Below are positions 23,284 through 33,954 of a stretch of 64,000 nt of DNA, piece by piece. The stretch lies in contig CM047806.1 in NCBI GenBank assembly GCA_026214975.1, positions 101,971,897 through 102,035,896 on the forward strand. The letters run 5' to 3'. Both the position numbers and the translations under genes were made by a program. A model generated the notes under the pieces. The model did not search any database, was not told the origin of the DNA, and saw only the letters and a list, made by a program, of their open reading frames with translations. Numbering within the stretch: position 1 is the first letter of the stretch; each line of letters starts with the position of its first letter. This DNA comes from Gentiana macrophylla (lineage: Eukaryota > Streptophyta > Magnoliopsida > Gentianales > Gentianaceae).

Positions 23284-23880
23284 TTCCCTTGCCTATTTAA
23301 ACATAGCCGGCAGTTTCTACCCCTTTTCAAACCTAATTTCAACCGCAATTTCTTCCTTCCCTCCGGCGATTCCACAACGTTTCACCAATTTCTTCACCTC
23401 TAATCCCTAAATCCCTCACCCATACACTTTTCCACCCTCCCAACTCCGATTATCTCCATTTCGCTGCGTTTCTCTGCTGTCCCGACCCACTGCTGCGGTT
23501 CCACCATTTCCAGCACTCTGAAGCTGTTCTCCAGCCAACTGCTACAATTTCAAATGGCTTATATGCTCCAAATCTTTCTCTCCCTCGTGTGGTAAGCTTC
23601 GCTCGGCCCTTTCTTGTCAATTTCGGTTTTAGGCTTAGTTTTTGCTCTCAATCTCAGTCATTGACCTCATTTTGAGTGGAATTGACTCATTTCTTTGTTC
23701 ATTGCCTTGTGTGCTCATGTGGTGGTGGTTTTGCGATGTTGGTGTTGTGGTTGTGTTGTTGGTGTTGTTGTTGTTGTTGTTTGGGAAATCCCGGTTGGAC
23801 GATAATCGGGTTGTGTTTTTGTTGGTTGTTTTGGTGTCATTCCGGTGGTGTCGTTTCCATCGTACCCAAACCCTAGGTTG

Positions 23881-25384
23881 ATGGCTCCACCCAAATCCAC
23901 GTCCAACCCCGGCTCCTCTGCCTTGGCCAAACGAAAGGGTAAGGCTACCGCCGAGAAACCCTCAAAGAGGCCAAAGACTAGAGGTGGGGCAACCCTCACC
24001 ATCCGGGAACCGTCTAGTCAACCTAGGTCCAACACTCGTAGGGGTGCTTCCGGTCCTATCCCGTTTGAACAACTTTTTATCTCTCCCTTAGTCCTCGACA
24101 ACTATAAGAACTTCTTTATTAGAAAGAACCCCGTTGTTGAGCGTTGTTTCGATTCCAAGGATGTTGGGATGCATTTCGATGAGAACATCGCACAACGAAA
24201 GTGGGAACCTCTCTTGACCACCAATACTGAACCACCAAATCTCACTATCGTTCGCGAATTCTTAGCAAACTGGACGGCCTCTCCACAACCTTGCACTTCG
24301 GTTAAAGTCTGGGGAGTCACCATTCCTATCTCCCCCGAGGCCATTAATACCCACTTTCACCTTTCAGGGGTACCTCTGGAAAAGGATTATGTCAGTGCCC
24401 TTGCCACCCTCAAAATTTCTAAGCCTAACTACCGTGAGGAGGGTAGACAAGTGTTGTGTCCCGAGGTCCCCTTTTCTTCTCAGTCTAATCCCAGTCTCTT
24501 GATCAGTTCTATGTCTGATGCCACAAAATTCTTGATCAAGTTCCTTCTCAACCGCCTGCATCCTAGCAAAAATCAGTCCCGACTTTCCAAAGCCGACTTT
24601 GATCTCCTCTATGCTTTCCATTTTGATTTTTCCATCGATGTTGGTCGCTAAATCTATAGCCAGCCCACGAGCTTTAAGGCTGATGCCAAACAAGCCCTCA
24701 TCTTTCCTCACCTCCTTTTTGAGTTGGCCACCAGTGCGGGTCTATTGAGCTACCCTGGAGACGACCGTGTTCGCAAGAACCCGGAGCATGTTGTCCTCAG
24801 GAGTACGCACGCCCGACCCTCTGTTCCAGGCCCTCCACCCCCCGTGTCCTCTCCTTCTTCCTCCGCTGCACCTCATCCACCACAATCCTCTGGCCTATCC
24901 TCTTCCGCACCATCTTATCTTCCTCCTCTTTCTACCTTCGAGCGTAACATCTACACCATGGCAGCTTCTTTCCACTCGTGGACTGAGGATCAGAGGCTTG
25001 TTCTTGCCGGCCTTGTCGAGGCAATCCACACCTCCAGAAATTCTTCCGTTCGGAAGAAGCTTCATCGGCCTGCCCTTTCTTGTGTATTCCCGGGGGAGCT
25101 AGACTCATTGTCACTCAAGTTGCTTACCAGGAGAGGGGAGATAAGGGAGATCAGGGGGCTACTACTGAGGAGAGTGGTTCTGATGACGAGGGCAGTGAGT
25201 CTGGAGATGAGGAGAGTAGTTTTGATGAGGCAGGTTCTGGATCTAGTTCTGATGATGAGGGTAGTGAGTCCGGAGGGGATGGTAGTACTTCTGATGGAGA
25301 TGAGGACGCACCACAGGCCACCACAGGTACAGGTACTGCTGATGCACCTGCGAGGGAGGAGAGAGCGCTACCACCGTTGTGTTG
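23881..25384 (+). pseudogene. Env-position ORF (plant transposon protein domain)
   Basis: ORF downstream of integrase, the position of the env-like gene of Athila elements. The likely start is ATG 23,881 (MAPPKSTSNPG; an upstream in-frame ATG lies at 23,845). A basic region (KRKGKATAEKPSKRPKTR) looks like a nuclear localisation signal. The core domain contains NLTIVREFLANW, VWGVTIPISPEAINTHF and HPSKNQSRLSKADFDLLYAF, resembling the 'putative plant transposon protein' domain. An in-frame TAA at 24,649 and a frameshift near 25,085 interrupt it. The C-terminal part is proline/serine-rich, then very acidic (ESGSDDEGSESGDEE). I see no signal peptide or clear membrane segment, so an envelope role is not supported. 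Function unknown. Confidence 0.75.
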
Positions 25385-25399
25385 ATCGGGGTCCAGGAT

Positions 25400-26000
25400 G
25401 ATGTGGTGACTATAGAGGGCGATGTTTCTGTTGCTGGCACTACTCAGGCCCAATCTACCGCTACTTCCACCGATGAGCCAAGAGATCCGGCTGACATTTA
25501 TCTCGAGAAGGATTTACCAGACCAGTCCGCTAATGCTTGAGTTTTCTTCTTTCTACGATCTCACGATGTATAGCCCTCTGTTCTCTTTTGCACTTCTGAG
25601 CTTGTTGTTTAGACTTTATGTACGCCCGAGGGGCACTGGACTTGTTTCTTCACTTTTTATTCATTTACCGCACTTGGATGATTTGACTTTGGCCCGTTTT
25701 GGCCATACTTTTATGCATGGTTGTTACTCTTTTCATTTATTTGATATTTTTGTCACATGCAATCTAAGTCGGTATGTTTTTCCCCGTGTCCCCCTCCATT
25801 CATATTTGTGGCTGAATTTTTCGTATATCTCGATATCTATCACCTATATGTGGCACGGTGGCTGTTCCCCGTGTTTGTGTTTGCCTGTTTTTCTTTCCTC
25901 TAGGTGCAGAGTTTCGAGATGGAGTTTGACTGGGACTGTCACATTCACGGTTTGCGCCTTTCTGACGGGTTAAGCTAAGCTTTCTTTCCCTTATCATTCA
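25400..26000 (+). other. Spacer after ORF3
   Basis: Includes open stretches in several frames with aromatic-rich translations (25,422-25,973) that do not match a known family. They follow the broken end of ORF3 and may be part of its decayed 3' end or untranslated region. Confidence 0.35.
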
Positions 26001-26002
26001 CA

Positions 26003-26040
26003 CACTGAGGACAGTGTTTCATTTAAAGTGGGGGGTGGTA
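26003..26040 (+). promoter_or_regulatory. GAGGAC...AAGTGGGGGG block after the coding region
   Basis: CTGAGGACAGTG followed by TTTAAAGTGGGGGGTGG. This block recurs after the coding region of the minus-strand gypsy element and in the 63-kb element, and beside 3' LTRs. It resembles an extra polypurine tract; see the findings. Confidence 0.6.
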
Positions 26041-26672
26041 GGCTTAGAGAAATTTGTGCTTCATTGATTAACTTTTAGCCATTGTGTTGTATGCCTAGTG
26101 TTTGATCACTTCTTTAGCAAACTTGAGCAACTTTTAAATTTTTCCAAGGTTTTGATGTTGCATTCGTATGTTGAGCCCTCACATTGATATGATAAATGGT
26201 TTAATCAATGTTTGAATGCATGTTACTTGACTTACTACCTTATCTTGGAGACGGGAATTTCATGCATGTATAGCTTTAACTTCATAAACCATGGTGACTA
26301 ATGACAGATTATGGTAGACTTAGGCACAATGCGGCTACCTAGAACTCATACCATTAACTTCGAGACGAAATAGAAAGGCCGACCTTGGTAGAGTTTGGGA
26401 CGACAGTTATGGCATTTCTTTGACCTAACTAGAGCCAAATAGCCACCCCGTTACGTATTCCACAGTAACCCCTCTAAGCCTTGGTAGGATGGTAAGACCC
26501 TCATCCGACACTTAGCCATTCATATTTAGCCCGTAATTTCCCGACCCCCAAGCCTTATTTGTTGTCTATATGCCCTTGAACACCCTATGAGATAAGCTTA
26601 ATCTTTTGACCTCGAGCACACTTGCAAAAGCAAGTGTGGGGTGGTAGAGCAGTACATATGTATGAAGGGGTT
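26041..26672 (+). other. 3' untranslated region and polypurine tract
   Basis: Non-coding. CAAGTGTGGGGTGGTAGAG (about 26,630-26,648) and ATGAAGGGGTT next to the LTR start (26,662-26,672) are purine-rich; the second is the likely primer for plus-strand DNA synthesis. Confidence 0.6.
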
Positions 26673-28720
26673 TGATTTTTAGAGAGTCAACTTTACTTTA
26701 CACCGGTGCATGTTTCAACCCCCGTTTACGGCACTTTTGGCTCATTCCGGGCAATTCTAGGCCATGTTAAGGAAGAAAACACACAATGCATTCACTTTGA
26801 GGTAAACCATCATATAGATGGCAAACCTTTCTATTTGACGATGTTTTTAGTCCTTTTGAGTCCCATTTATCTTGCGAGATTATGCTCGGTATCTATTTAG
26901 ATGTCATGATGCAGGATATAGGTGCTCGTAAGCCTGGAAGATAAGGTATTGAGCTCATAAAGGCAAGACCGTGGTTCGGGGATGGGAAAAGCTGAAGAAA
27001 ATGTGCAGAAGCTGATGGAATGCAGTCAATACGTATGCATTCTAAGCAATGCGTACGTATCCTTGGTACAGGATGCAAAGGCTCGGAGAATCAGGAACAA
27101 TGCGTACGCTTTGCGTATAATGCGTACACATTCCAGAAGCAGCAGCAAGTCAAGGATTTGGGGGAAAAACGTTCAATGCGTATGCATGCAGGGCAATGCG
27201 TACGCATCCATCTCAGCAGGATCAAGTTTTCCCAGACAGCCACAGGCAATGCGTGCGCATTCAGACATGAATGTGTACGCATTGGACAGTGTAAAGAGCA
27301 ATTTTCAGGCACATATAAATAGAGGTTTTGCACATATTTGGATATACTTTGGATACTACACTTCACCTAGAATTCTCTTCCTCATACCCTTTCACCCCTT
27401 TTAGGTCGAATTCCCCTCTTTTCATCCTTAGATTCATTTCTACACTAGTAATTACATAGAATTAGCATAATCTAGCTCAAACTTCTTCTCTATTCTTGGA
27501 ATTTTGTCATTTTGGTTCTTCTTCATCATCATTTGACATTGGGTGATGTTGGAGCTTGATGTAACCCAGATTTTGCTACGATTTTGGTAATCAATTTCAG
27601 TTTCTATTTCATTTATGGCTCTAATTTTATCTTTAATTGTTGTTTTCAGTTTTATTATGAGTAGCGAAACATCTCATAGTCAAATCGGTTGTGAAATCGA
27701 GTAACTCTAGCACGTTAAACTTGTTTCGGTCAATTAAATTCTTAAAGGCGGACTGTTGAACCGGGCAAAGGGTGTTCGATTGTTGCATGGCATCTTACAC
27801 TAGCTTAGGAGTTTGCACCCATGAATGAGTCGATATAAGTATATGTTGGTAGGTTGGTTAATCCCATTCCCGAGTTCATCAATTAAAGGGGTGAAAGTAA
27901 TCAATTAGATCATGGTTTGGCTATGTCTCGTTCTCTTTTTAGTATCTTTAGTTTATATTTTGTTTTAGTGTAAGTGAACTTGAAACATCGTGATTGACTT
28001 AAACTAAATCAGAAAACAACTTTGGTATTCGATAAATTCCTCGTGGGATACGACCTTTCTTGCTACTTGACGATGACAAATTAGTCACCTAAATAGATCC
28101 GGGTTATTCTTCTATGAATGATGAATAACCAAGAACCCTAACCCAAGAACAAGGAAGGGGCGTGGGTATGTTTATGGCTGAGTCTAAGTGGTATTCTTAG
28201 ATTGCCTACGTATCCTGTTATAATTCCAGGAATCAAGCCTTACGTAGTTCCTGGAACCTAGTATTTATAGAGACAATGCCTGACCTAACCCTAATATGAG
28301 TCGGCTATTAGCTATTGTCGTATTTACCCTTAATTGGGCCTTACCCCTTGCCCATGTTATCATGTGGATAGATGGGCTAACGTAGTTGGTGTGGACTCTG
28401 TTCCCGACTTGGAGATCTGCCCGACTTAGGGTGATCGAGTCTGGAACTATCGCCTCTTGCTTGCTCGTAGAAGTCGATCGTCGTATCCTCGAGTCTCTGG
28501 CCTTGCCTTGGTCTCGAGGTCGACGTGCTTGCCATGGCTGCCATGTCGATCGTTCGACTTGCTGGCCTTAACTGGCTTGCATTCCTTAACACGTGTACAC
28601 ATTGTAGGACCTACCCGATGACTGTATCTCGAGGTGCGTAAGCCGGTATCGTCACTACTATAGTGCATCCGACTTGGTACACTGCCGATCAAAGTTGGAC
28701 CGTCACTATTTTGGCCATCA
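26673..28720 (+). repeat. 3' LTR of the Athila-like element (2,048 bp with insert)
   Basis: Begins TGATTTTTAGAGAGTC and ends TTTTGGCCATCA before CAGGA. It is colinear with the 5' LTR but carries a 587-bp insertion (28,068-28,654) and lacks about 300 bases near 27,690. Its copy of the palindrome array (27,025-27,290) has only one perfect TGCGTACGCA (27,197); the others differ mostly by C-to-T or G-to-A changes at CG sites, as expected after cytosine methylation. Confidence 0.9.
28068..28654. mobile_element. 587-bp solo LTR-like insertion in the 3' LTR
   Basis: Starts TGACGATGACA and ends GGTATCGTCA, with 6-base inverted ends TGACGA/TCGTCA, and is flanked by the exact 5-base duplication CTACT (28,063-28,067 and 28,655-28,659). 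It is absent from the 5' LTR, which reads straight through CTACTATAGTGC. There is no coding sequence or primer site, so it is a solo LTR or a short non-autonomous element. The segment at 13,571-14,287 is a relative. Confidence 0.9.
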
Positions 28721-28725
28721 CAGGA

Positions 28726-28904
28726 CTCAGTGTCTTTCCGACCCAACATCACATTGATTGATGCTATATGCCCAGGTGATAAATTTGGACATGATCAGGG
28801 AAGATGGGTTAGACAATCAATCGACCCGAAAGAGAAAAAAATACCGATGGGAAAAAGAAGGGAATGGGTGAACCTTCAGCGAAATGGATGAGGAGGGGAT
28901 TGCT
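28726..28904 (+). other. Host DNA between two retroelements, exon-like
   Basis: After the CAGGA duplication a frame runs without a stop from DSVSFRPNITLIDAICPGDK to WVNLQRNG and a TGA, about 57 codons. Removing the gypsy element puts GATAACAG directly before it, a plausible splice acceptor. I do not recognise the protein. The Copia element inserted just past its stop. Confidence 0.25.
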
Positions 28905-29159
28905 TGTTAGAAGAATTATGTTAGAATTATTTTAGAGCAATTAAGTTTTATTACCTAAAGCTTTGTCAGTCATGTTATTTCCCATTTTCAGCATGATTTC
29001 CCATTATTAGAGTAGTTATTTTTGGTTTAAAGCCATGATCTCATGTTTCCTACTTTATAGGAAATGACTTAGTGGTTGGTTATTTTTTACTTGTATTTAT
29101 ATGCTTGTTCTATCCATGAAGGCTTTTCCCAAAAACTATCTCTTCCATAAAAGTTATCA
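28905..29159 (+). repeat. 5' LTR of the 4.6-kb Copia (255 bp)
   Basis: Starts TGTTAGAAGAATTATG and ends AAAAGTTATCA directly before the primer site. It is colinear with 33,239-33,482 (244 bp), with short indels near the start. Confidence 0.93.
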
Positions 29160-29160
29160 G

Positions 29161-29173
29161 TGGTATCGGAGCC
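29161..29173 (+). promoter_or_regulatory. Primer-binding site, initiator tRNA-Met
   Basis: TGGTATCGGAGCC matches the common plant Copia primer site TGGTATCAGAGC except for one base. It begins two bases after the LTR end. Confidence 0.92.
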
Positions 29174-29203
29174 ATATTCTCAATAGCAGTTGGAGAAAGA
29201 TCC

Positions 29204-30090
29204 ATGGCCGAGACAAATTTTGTTCAAGCTTCCATCCCCGGGTTTGATGGACAGTATTATGATCACTGGAGCATGTTGATGGAGAACTTCATGTGTTCGA
29301 AAGAGTATTGGACCATCATTGAACAAGGAGTGGTTGAACCAGCAGCAAATCCACCCCCAACTGAGGCTCAGAGAGCAGATTTTGAGAGCAAAAAATTCAA
29401 ATATATGAAGGCCAAGAATTATCTGTTTCAAGCAATGATAGAGCTATCTTGAAGACCATTCTTAGCAAGGAATCATCAAAGGATATCTGGGACTCTATGA
29501 AGAGGAAGTATGAAGGAAATGCTAAAGTTAAGAGATCACAGTTACATGCCCTAAGAAGAGATTTTGAAACCTTACAAATGAATGAAGGTGAATCTGTCTT
29601 AACTGATTATGCCAGAACCATGGAAATCTGCAATAAAATGAGATTTCTTGGTGAAAAGATGGAAGATGTAGCAGTTGTGGAGAAGATTTTGAGGTCTCTC
29701 ATCTCAAGATTTGATTATTTGGTGTGTTCCATTAAGTAATCCAAAGACATTGATGCATTATCTCTTGATGAACTACAAAGCTCCTTGCAAGTTCATGAAC
29801 ATAAGATGAAGAGGGGCTCGGCAACATCAAATGAAGAGCAGGCCTTAAAGACCACTGCCTCTAATAACAATTATAGGGGAAGAGGAAGAGAAAGAGGGAG
29901 AACATCCAGAGATTCTGACAGCAGGGACAACTCTCAGTCATCCAAGAATGGAGAGGGAAGAGGTATTGCAAACAAATAGAATGTTGAATGCTTTGGGTGT
30001 CACAAATTTGGACACTACCGGTCAGAGTGCTACACTAAATTGCCAAAGAGACAAGAGAAGGGACTCATCGTGAGCTCTCACTTTGTTTGA
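29204..30090 (+). pseudogene. Copia gag (UBN2 type) with zinc knuckle
   Basis: Starts MAETNFVQASIPGFDGQYYD and contains the Copia gag core DIWDSMKRKYEGNAKVKRSQ and LQMNEGESVLTDYARTME. The frame changes near 29,450, and a TAA at 29,737 ends the second piece. An RGRGRERGR-type basic region precedes the CCHC knuckle CFGCHKFGHYRSEC (about 29,989-30,030), after a TAG at 29,977. It is broken but easily recognised. Confidence 0.9.
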
Positions 30091-30099
30091 CAAAGAGGA

Positions 30100-31740
30100 G
30101 GATGAGACCACTGTTGATGACTACACAAAGTGAGCGGACATCGCATACCCAAGTATGGTATGTTGACACAGGATGCACTAATCATATGTGTCGTAATAAA
30201 GCATCATTCACTTATTTGGATGAATCCTATCATTCAAAGGTGAAGTTTGGAGATAACTCTTCAGTTAGTGTAAAAAGAAAAGGCAATGCATCAGATCAAA
30301 AAATGGGACATCTGAAACCATCCCTAGTGTTTTATATGTTCCTGGTCTGAAGTGCAATCTGTTAAGTGTTGAACAGTTGCAAGAAAAGGGATATGAGATT
30401 ATTCAGAAGAATAAGGAGTGTGAAATCAAGGATTCAATCAAGGGAATCATAGCTAGAGTTACCATGAATGCCAAAAGATTGTTCCCTTTGGAAATCAAGG
30501 AGCCACAAGCATGTCTTTTGGCAGAACTAAAAGACGCATCTTGGTTATGGCACTACATGTATGGACACCTCAACTTTGGTGGTCTGAAAACTCTTCAGCA
30601 GAAGTAAATGGTTAAAGGGCTTCCTCAAATTCAGACTCCCCAGCAAGTATGTGAAGTGTGCACTAAAGGAAAGAAACACATACATCATTTCCTAAAAGGA
30701 GAGTCTTGGAGGGCAAAACAAGTGTTGGAACTCATCCATTCTGACTTCGGGGGCCAATAAATCCATCATCCAACGGAGGTAAGAGATACTTCATTACATT
30801 TACTGATGATTTTTCCAGAAATACTTGGGTTGAATTTTGCGAGAAAAACCTGAAGCCTTGAATGAATTCAAGAGCTTCAAATTGCTAAGAGAAAAAGAGA
30901 CAGGTCAAATGTCAAGTGTCTGAGAACAGATAGAGGAGGAGAATTTTGCTCAGCAGAGTTTGAAGAATTCTGTACCAGTCATAGAATCAAAAGGGAATTG
31001 ACAGCAGCCTATACACCACAGCAAAATGGTGTATCTGAGTGGAAGAATAGGACAATTCTGAATATGGTAAGAAACATGTTGGCATATGGAAATGTACAAA
31101 GAGATTTTGGCATGAGGATGTAAGTTGGAGTGTGCATATTCTTAACAGATGTCCAACATTCTTTGTTCAAAACATGACACCAGAAGAAGAATGGAGCTCA
31201 ATCAAACCATCTGTAAGTCACTTTAAAATATTTGGATGCATTGCTTATGCTCATATTCGAAACAGGAAGAAACTCAATGATAAAGGAGAGCAATGTGTTT
31301 TCTTGGGGATAAGTGAAAAGTCCAAGGCACATAAGTTGTTTAATCCTATAACCAAGAAGATAGTGATCAGCAGAGATGTGGTGTTTGATGAGCTGAACAC
31401 CTGGAATTGGGAAGCAAACAATGCTCAGTTCTATCCCCTCCGATATCTGATAGATGAAGAATCAATGGAGGATCTGCCACAAATTCAGCAGACTCAGAAT
31501 CTGCCATTGGCTCAGTAGACCCAAGACACTTCCGCTGAGGGTTCAGTAGACCCAAATCATGAAATAGTAGCTGAGGGTTCAGCAGCCAGACCTCAGAGAA
31601 CCAAGAAAATACCAGGCTGGATGACAGACTTTGAGGTATCAAGTTTACCACAAATAGATGAGACTACCTACTATGCCCTATTTGCTAGTGATGATCCAAT
31701 CACTTATGATGAGGCAGCAAATGACAGCAAATAGAGGCAT
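30100..31740 (+). pseudogene. Copia protease and integrase, broken
   Basis: The protease active site lies in VWYVDTGCTNHMC (about 30,153). GAG-pre-integrase [18 protein letters not shown] is at about 30,535-30,585. The integrase core appears across frames (TDDFSRNTWVEF, then RTDRGGEFCSAEFEEFC and TPQQNGVSE near 31,015). The C-terminal part is intact from 31,132 (FKIFGCIAYAHI, CVFLGISEKSKAHKLFNP). A linker with repeated EGSA/SVDP motifs leads to the RT. Confidence 0.88.
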
Positions 31741-33211
31741 GCTATGGATGAAGAAATCATGTCTATAGAAAGAAATCGGTCTTGGACCCTGACAGATCTA
31801 CCAGAAGGACACAAAACTATAGGTGTCAAGTGAATTTACAAGACAAAGCTAAATGAAGATGGTAAAGTCATCAAGTACAAAGCCAGACTAGTGGGCAAAG
31901 GGTACAAGCAAGAATATGGAATTGACTACAATGAAGTGTTTGCCCCAGTAGCAAGGATGGAAACTATCAGACTTGTATTATCCTTGGCTGCTCAAAATCA
32001 TTGGAAAGTACATCAAATGGATGTAAAATCAGCATTCTTGAATGGTCAGCTGCAAGAAGAAGTATATGTGGATCAGCCACAAGGTTATGTGAAAAATGGA
32101 GTAGAAAACTAAGTGTATAGGCTTAACAAAGCCTTGTATGGACTCAAGCAAGCCCCAAGGGCTTGGTACAGCTGTATTGATTCTTATTTTTTGAAGGCAG
32201 GTTTCACAAGGTGTCCATATGAACCTACCTTGTATGTGAAAGGTAACAGCAAGTGAAGTATTCTGATTGCTTGTTTGTATGTGGAAGATCTTATATTTAC
32301 TGGTAGTGAACTCAGCATCATAACAGAGTTTAAGGAGGCAATAAAGACCAAATTTAGCATGACAGACATGGGACTAATGCAATATTTCTTGGGCATTGAG
32401 GTTCAGCAAACAGAGTCAGGCATATTTGTTTCTCAAAAGAAGTATGTATCTGAAATTCTCAGTAGGTTTCGAATGAAGGACAGCAACCCAGCACTCACAC
32501 CCTGTAAAGCTGGTCTGAAGCTCAGCAAAGAAGGAGCGGGTGGAAAAGTGAATCCCACCTTATACAAACAGATGATGGGGTGCCTTCTATACTTGACAGC
32601 AACAAGACCTCACATCATGAATGTTGTAAGTGTGGCAAGCAGATATATGGAGTCACCCTTAGCATGTGAAGAGGATCCTAAGATACTTAAATGGAACCAT
32701 CAATCTTGGCATCAAGTATGGTTCAGCAGGGAAGACTCAGCTGACTGGATATTCAGATAGTGATTATGCATGAGATATTGATGACAGGAAAAGTTCTTCT
32801 GGTTTTGTGTTTATGTTTGGAACAAGTGCTATCAGCTGGTCCTCAAAGAAGCAACCAATAGTCACTCTATCCACAACAGAAGCAGGGTTTGTAGCAGCAG
32901 CACACTGCTCATGTCAGCTGATCTGGTTAAGAAGAATGTTGGAAGTTCTGGGAGTAGTTCAGTAGTCTGGAAACATCCTATATTGTGATAACAGTTCCAC
33001 CATTAAATTATCCAAGAATCCAGTGCTACACAACAGAACCAAGCACATTGATGTGAAGTACCACTTTCTAAGGGATTTATGTGAAGAAGGAATCATTGAG
33101 TTGATGTATTGCAGAATTGAAGATCAATTGGTTGATATTACGACTAAAGGACTCAAGAGGGATCAATTTCTGAAGCTTAGAGACAAGCTGGGAATGTGTG
33201 AAGTAATCTGA
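31741..33211 (+). pseudogene. Copia reverse transcriptase and RNase H, broken
   Basis: RT motifs: [38 protein letters not shown], then a stop at 32,110 and [13 protein letters not shown]. The catalytic box reads YVEDLIF (about 32,277) instead of YVDD, so the first catalytic aspartate has become glutamate. RNase H includes a TEAGFVAAAHC-type region and NRTKHIDVKYHFLRD, ending with DKLGMCEVI at 33,211. Confidence 0.9.
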
Positions 33212-33238
33212 ATAGTTAGCTCAGATTAAGGGAATGAA

Positions 33239-33482
33239 TGTTAGAAGAATTATGTTGATTAATTAAGTTTATTATCTAAGGCTATGTCAGCCATGTTATT
33301 TCCTATTTTCAGCATGACTTCCCATTATTAGAGTAGTTATTTTTGGTTTAAAGTCATGATCTCATGTTTCCTACTTTATAGGAATTGGCCTAGTGGTTGG
33401 TTATTTTCTATTTGTATATGCTTATTCTATCAATGAAAATTTTAAGTTTTTCTAAAAACTATCTTTTCCATAAAAGTTATCA
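33239..33482 (+). repeat. 3' LTR of the 4.6-kb Copia (244 bp)
   Basis: Begins TGTTAGAAGAATTATG after the purine tract and ends AAAAGTTATCA before the TTGCT target duplication. Confidence 0.93.
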
Positions 33483-33487
33483 TTGCT

Positions 33488-33954
33488 GTGAAGACATGTT
33501 TATACTATGGTTGCCGGAGAGGAGTCGGAAGGGAGGAGGGGGAGCCGGAACAAATTTAGGAGGTTGCTGTCTATTTTTTAATTTTTTTGAGTTATTTTTA
33601 ATTTTATAGAGCAGAGGTTAGTTTTGTGTGTTGACAATATTGGGTGGATTCTCTTTGTAGGACTCTCTAGTAGGGAGCTGCCACGCGTGGCGAGATTTGG
33701 ACCACACAGCTTCTGAGGTGGAATACACAGCGGCCCGTGTGTGGAAATTGTATGGTCCCAAACTTTGCTTGCGTGACAGCTCCCAAGAGGAAATCTCTGA
33801 ATAAATTTTCCGACAATATTTGTCTACATATCTGCTTTGACAATAAATATACTGCCCTGGCAATACCAGAGGCCAATCAAATTTCGTAAATCCACAATAT
33901 CCGATTCATTTCCTTCTATTTCCGTAGAAAACCCTCCATACCGTATTCAATGCA
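33488..33954. promoter_or_regulatory. Host intergenic DNA with promoter-like features
   Basis: No gene is seen. The stretch includes a perfect 12-base palindrome GCCACGCGTGGC (33,680-33,691) that contains a G-box-like CACGCG core, and on the minus strand a CTATAAAATT TATA-like sequence near 33,605 followed by a CT-rich leader-like stretch. It could be the promoter of a lost minus-strand gene or the 3' flank of the kinase fragment. The evidence is weak. Confidence 0.3.

Larger units (their letters stand above)
14723..28720 (+). mobile_element. Athila-like Ty3/gypsy retrotransposon, 14.0 kb
   Basis: Full-length element bounded by LTRs and an exact 5-base target duplication CAGGA (14,718-14,722 and 28,721-28,725). 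It has a tRNA-Asp primer site, gag, protease (DLGAS), reverse transcriptase, RNase H, integrase and an additional downstream ORF in the env position. This order, the long LTRs and the primer type fit the Athila branch of plant Ty3/gypsy. All coding regions are broken, so the copy could only move with help. The 3' LTR is longer than the 5' LTR because of a later insertion. Confidence 0.93.
28905..33482 (+). mobile_element. Ty1/copia retrotransposon, 4.6 kb, plus strand
   Basis: Complete element with LTRs 28,905-29,159 and 33,239-33,482, an exact TTGCT duplication (28,900-28,904 and 33,483-33,487), an initiator-tRNA-Met-type primer site TGGTATCGGAGCC at 29,161 and a purine-rich GATTAAGGGAATGAA before the 3' LTR. 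It holds gag, protease, integrase, RT and RNase H in Copia order, all in broken frames. Confidence 0.95.

Noticed and set aside
23642..23881. Valine/leucine/cysteine-rich frames suggesting a membrane protein
   Set aside because: They come from a TTG/TGG low-complexity stretch just upstream of ORF3.
28377..28752. Arginine/serine-rich minus-strand frames near 28.4-28.75 kb
   Set aside because: They lie within the 587-bp LTR-like insertion and the 3' LTR end and cross the insertion boundary.
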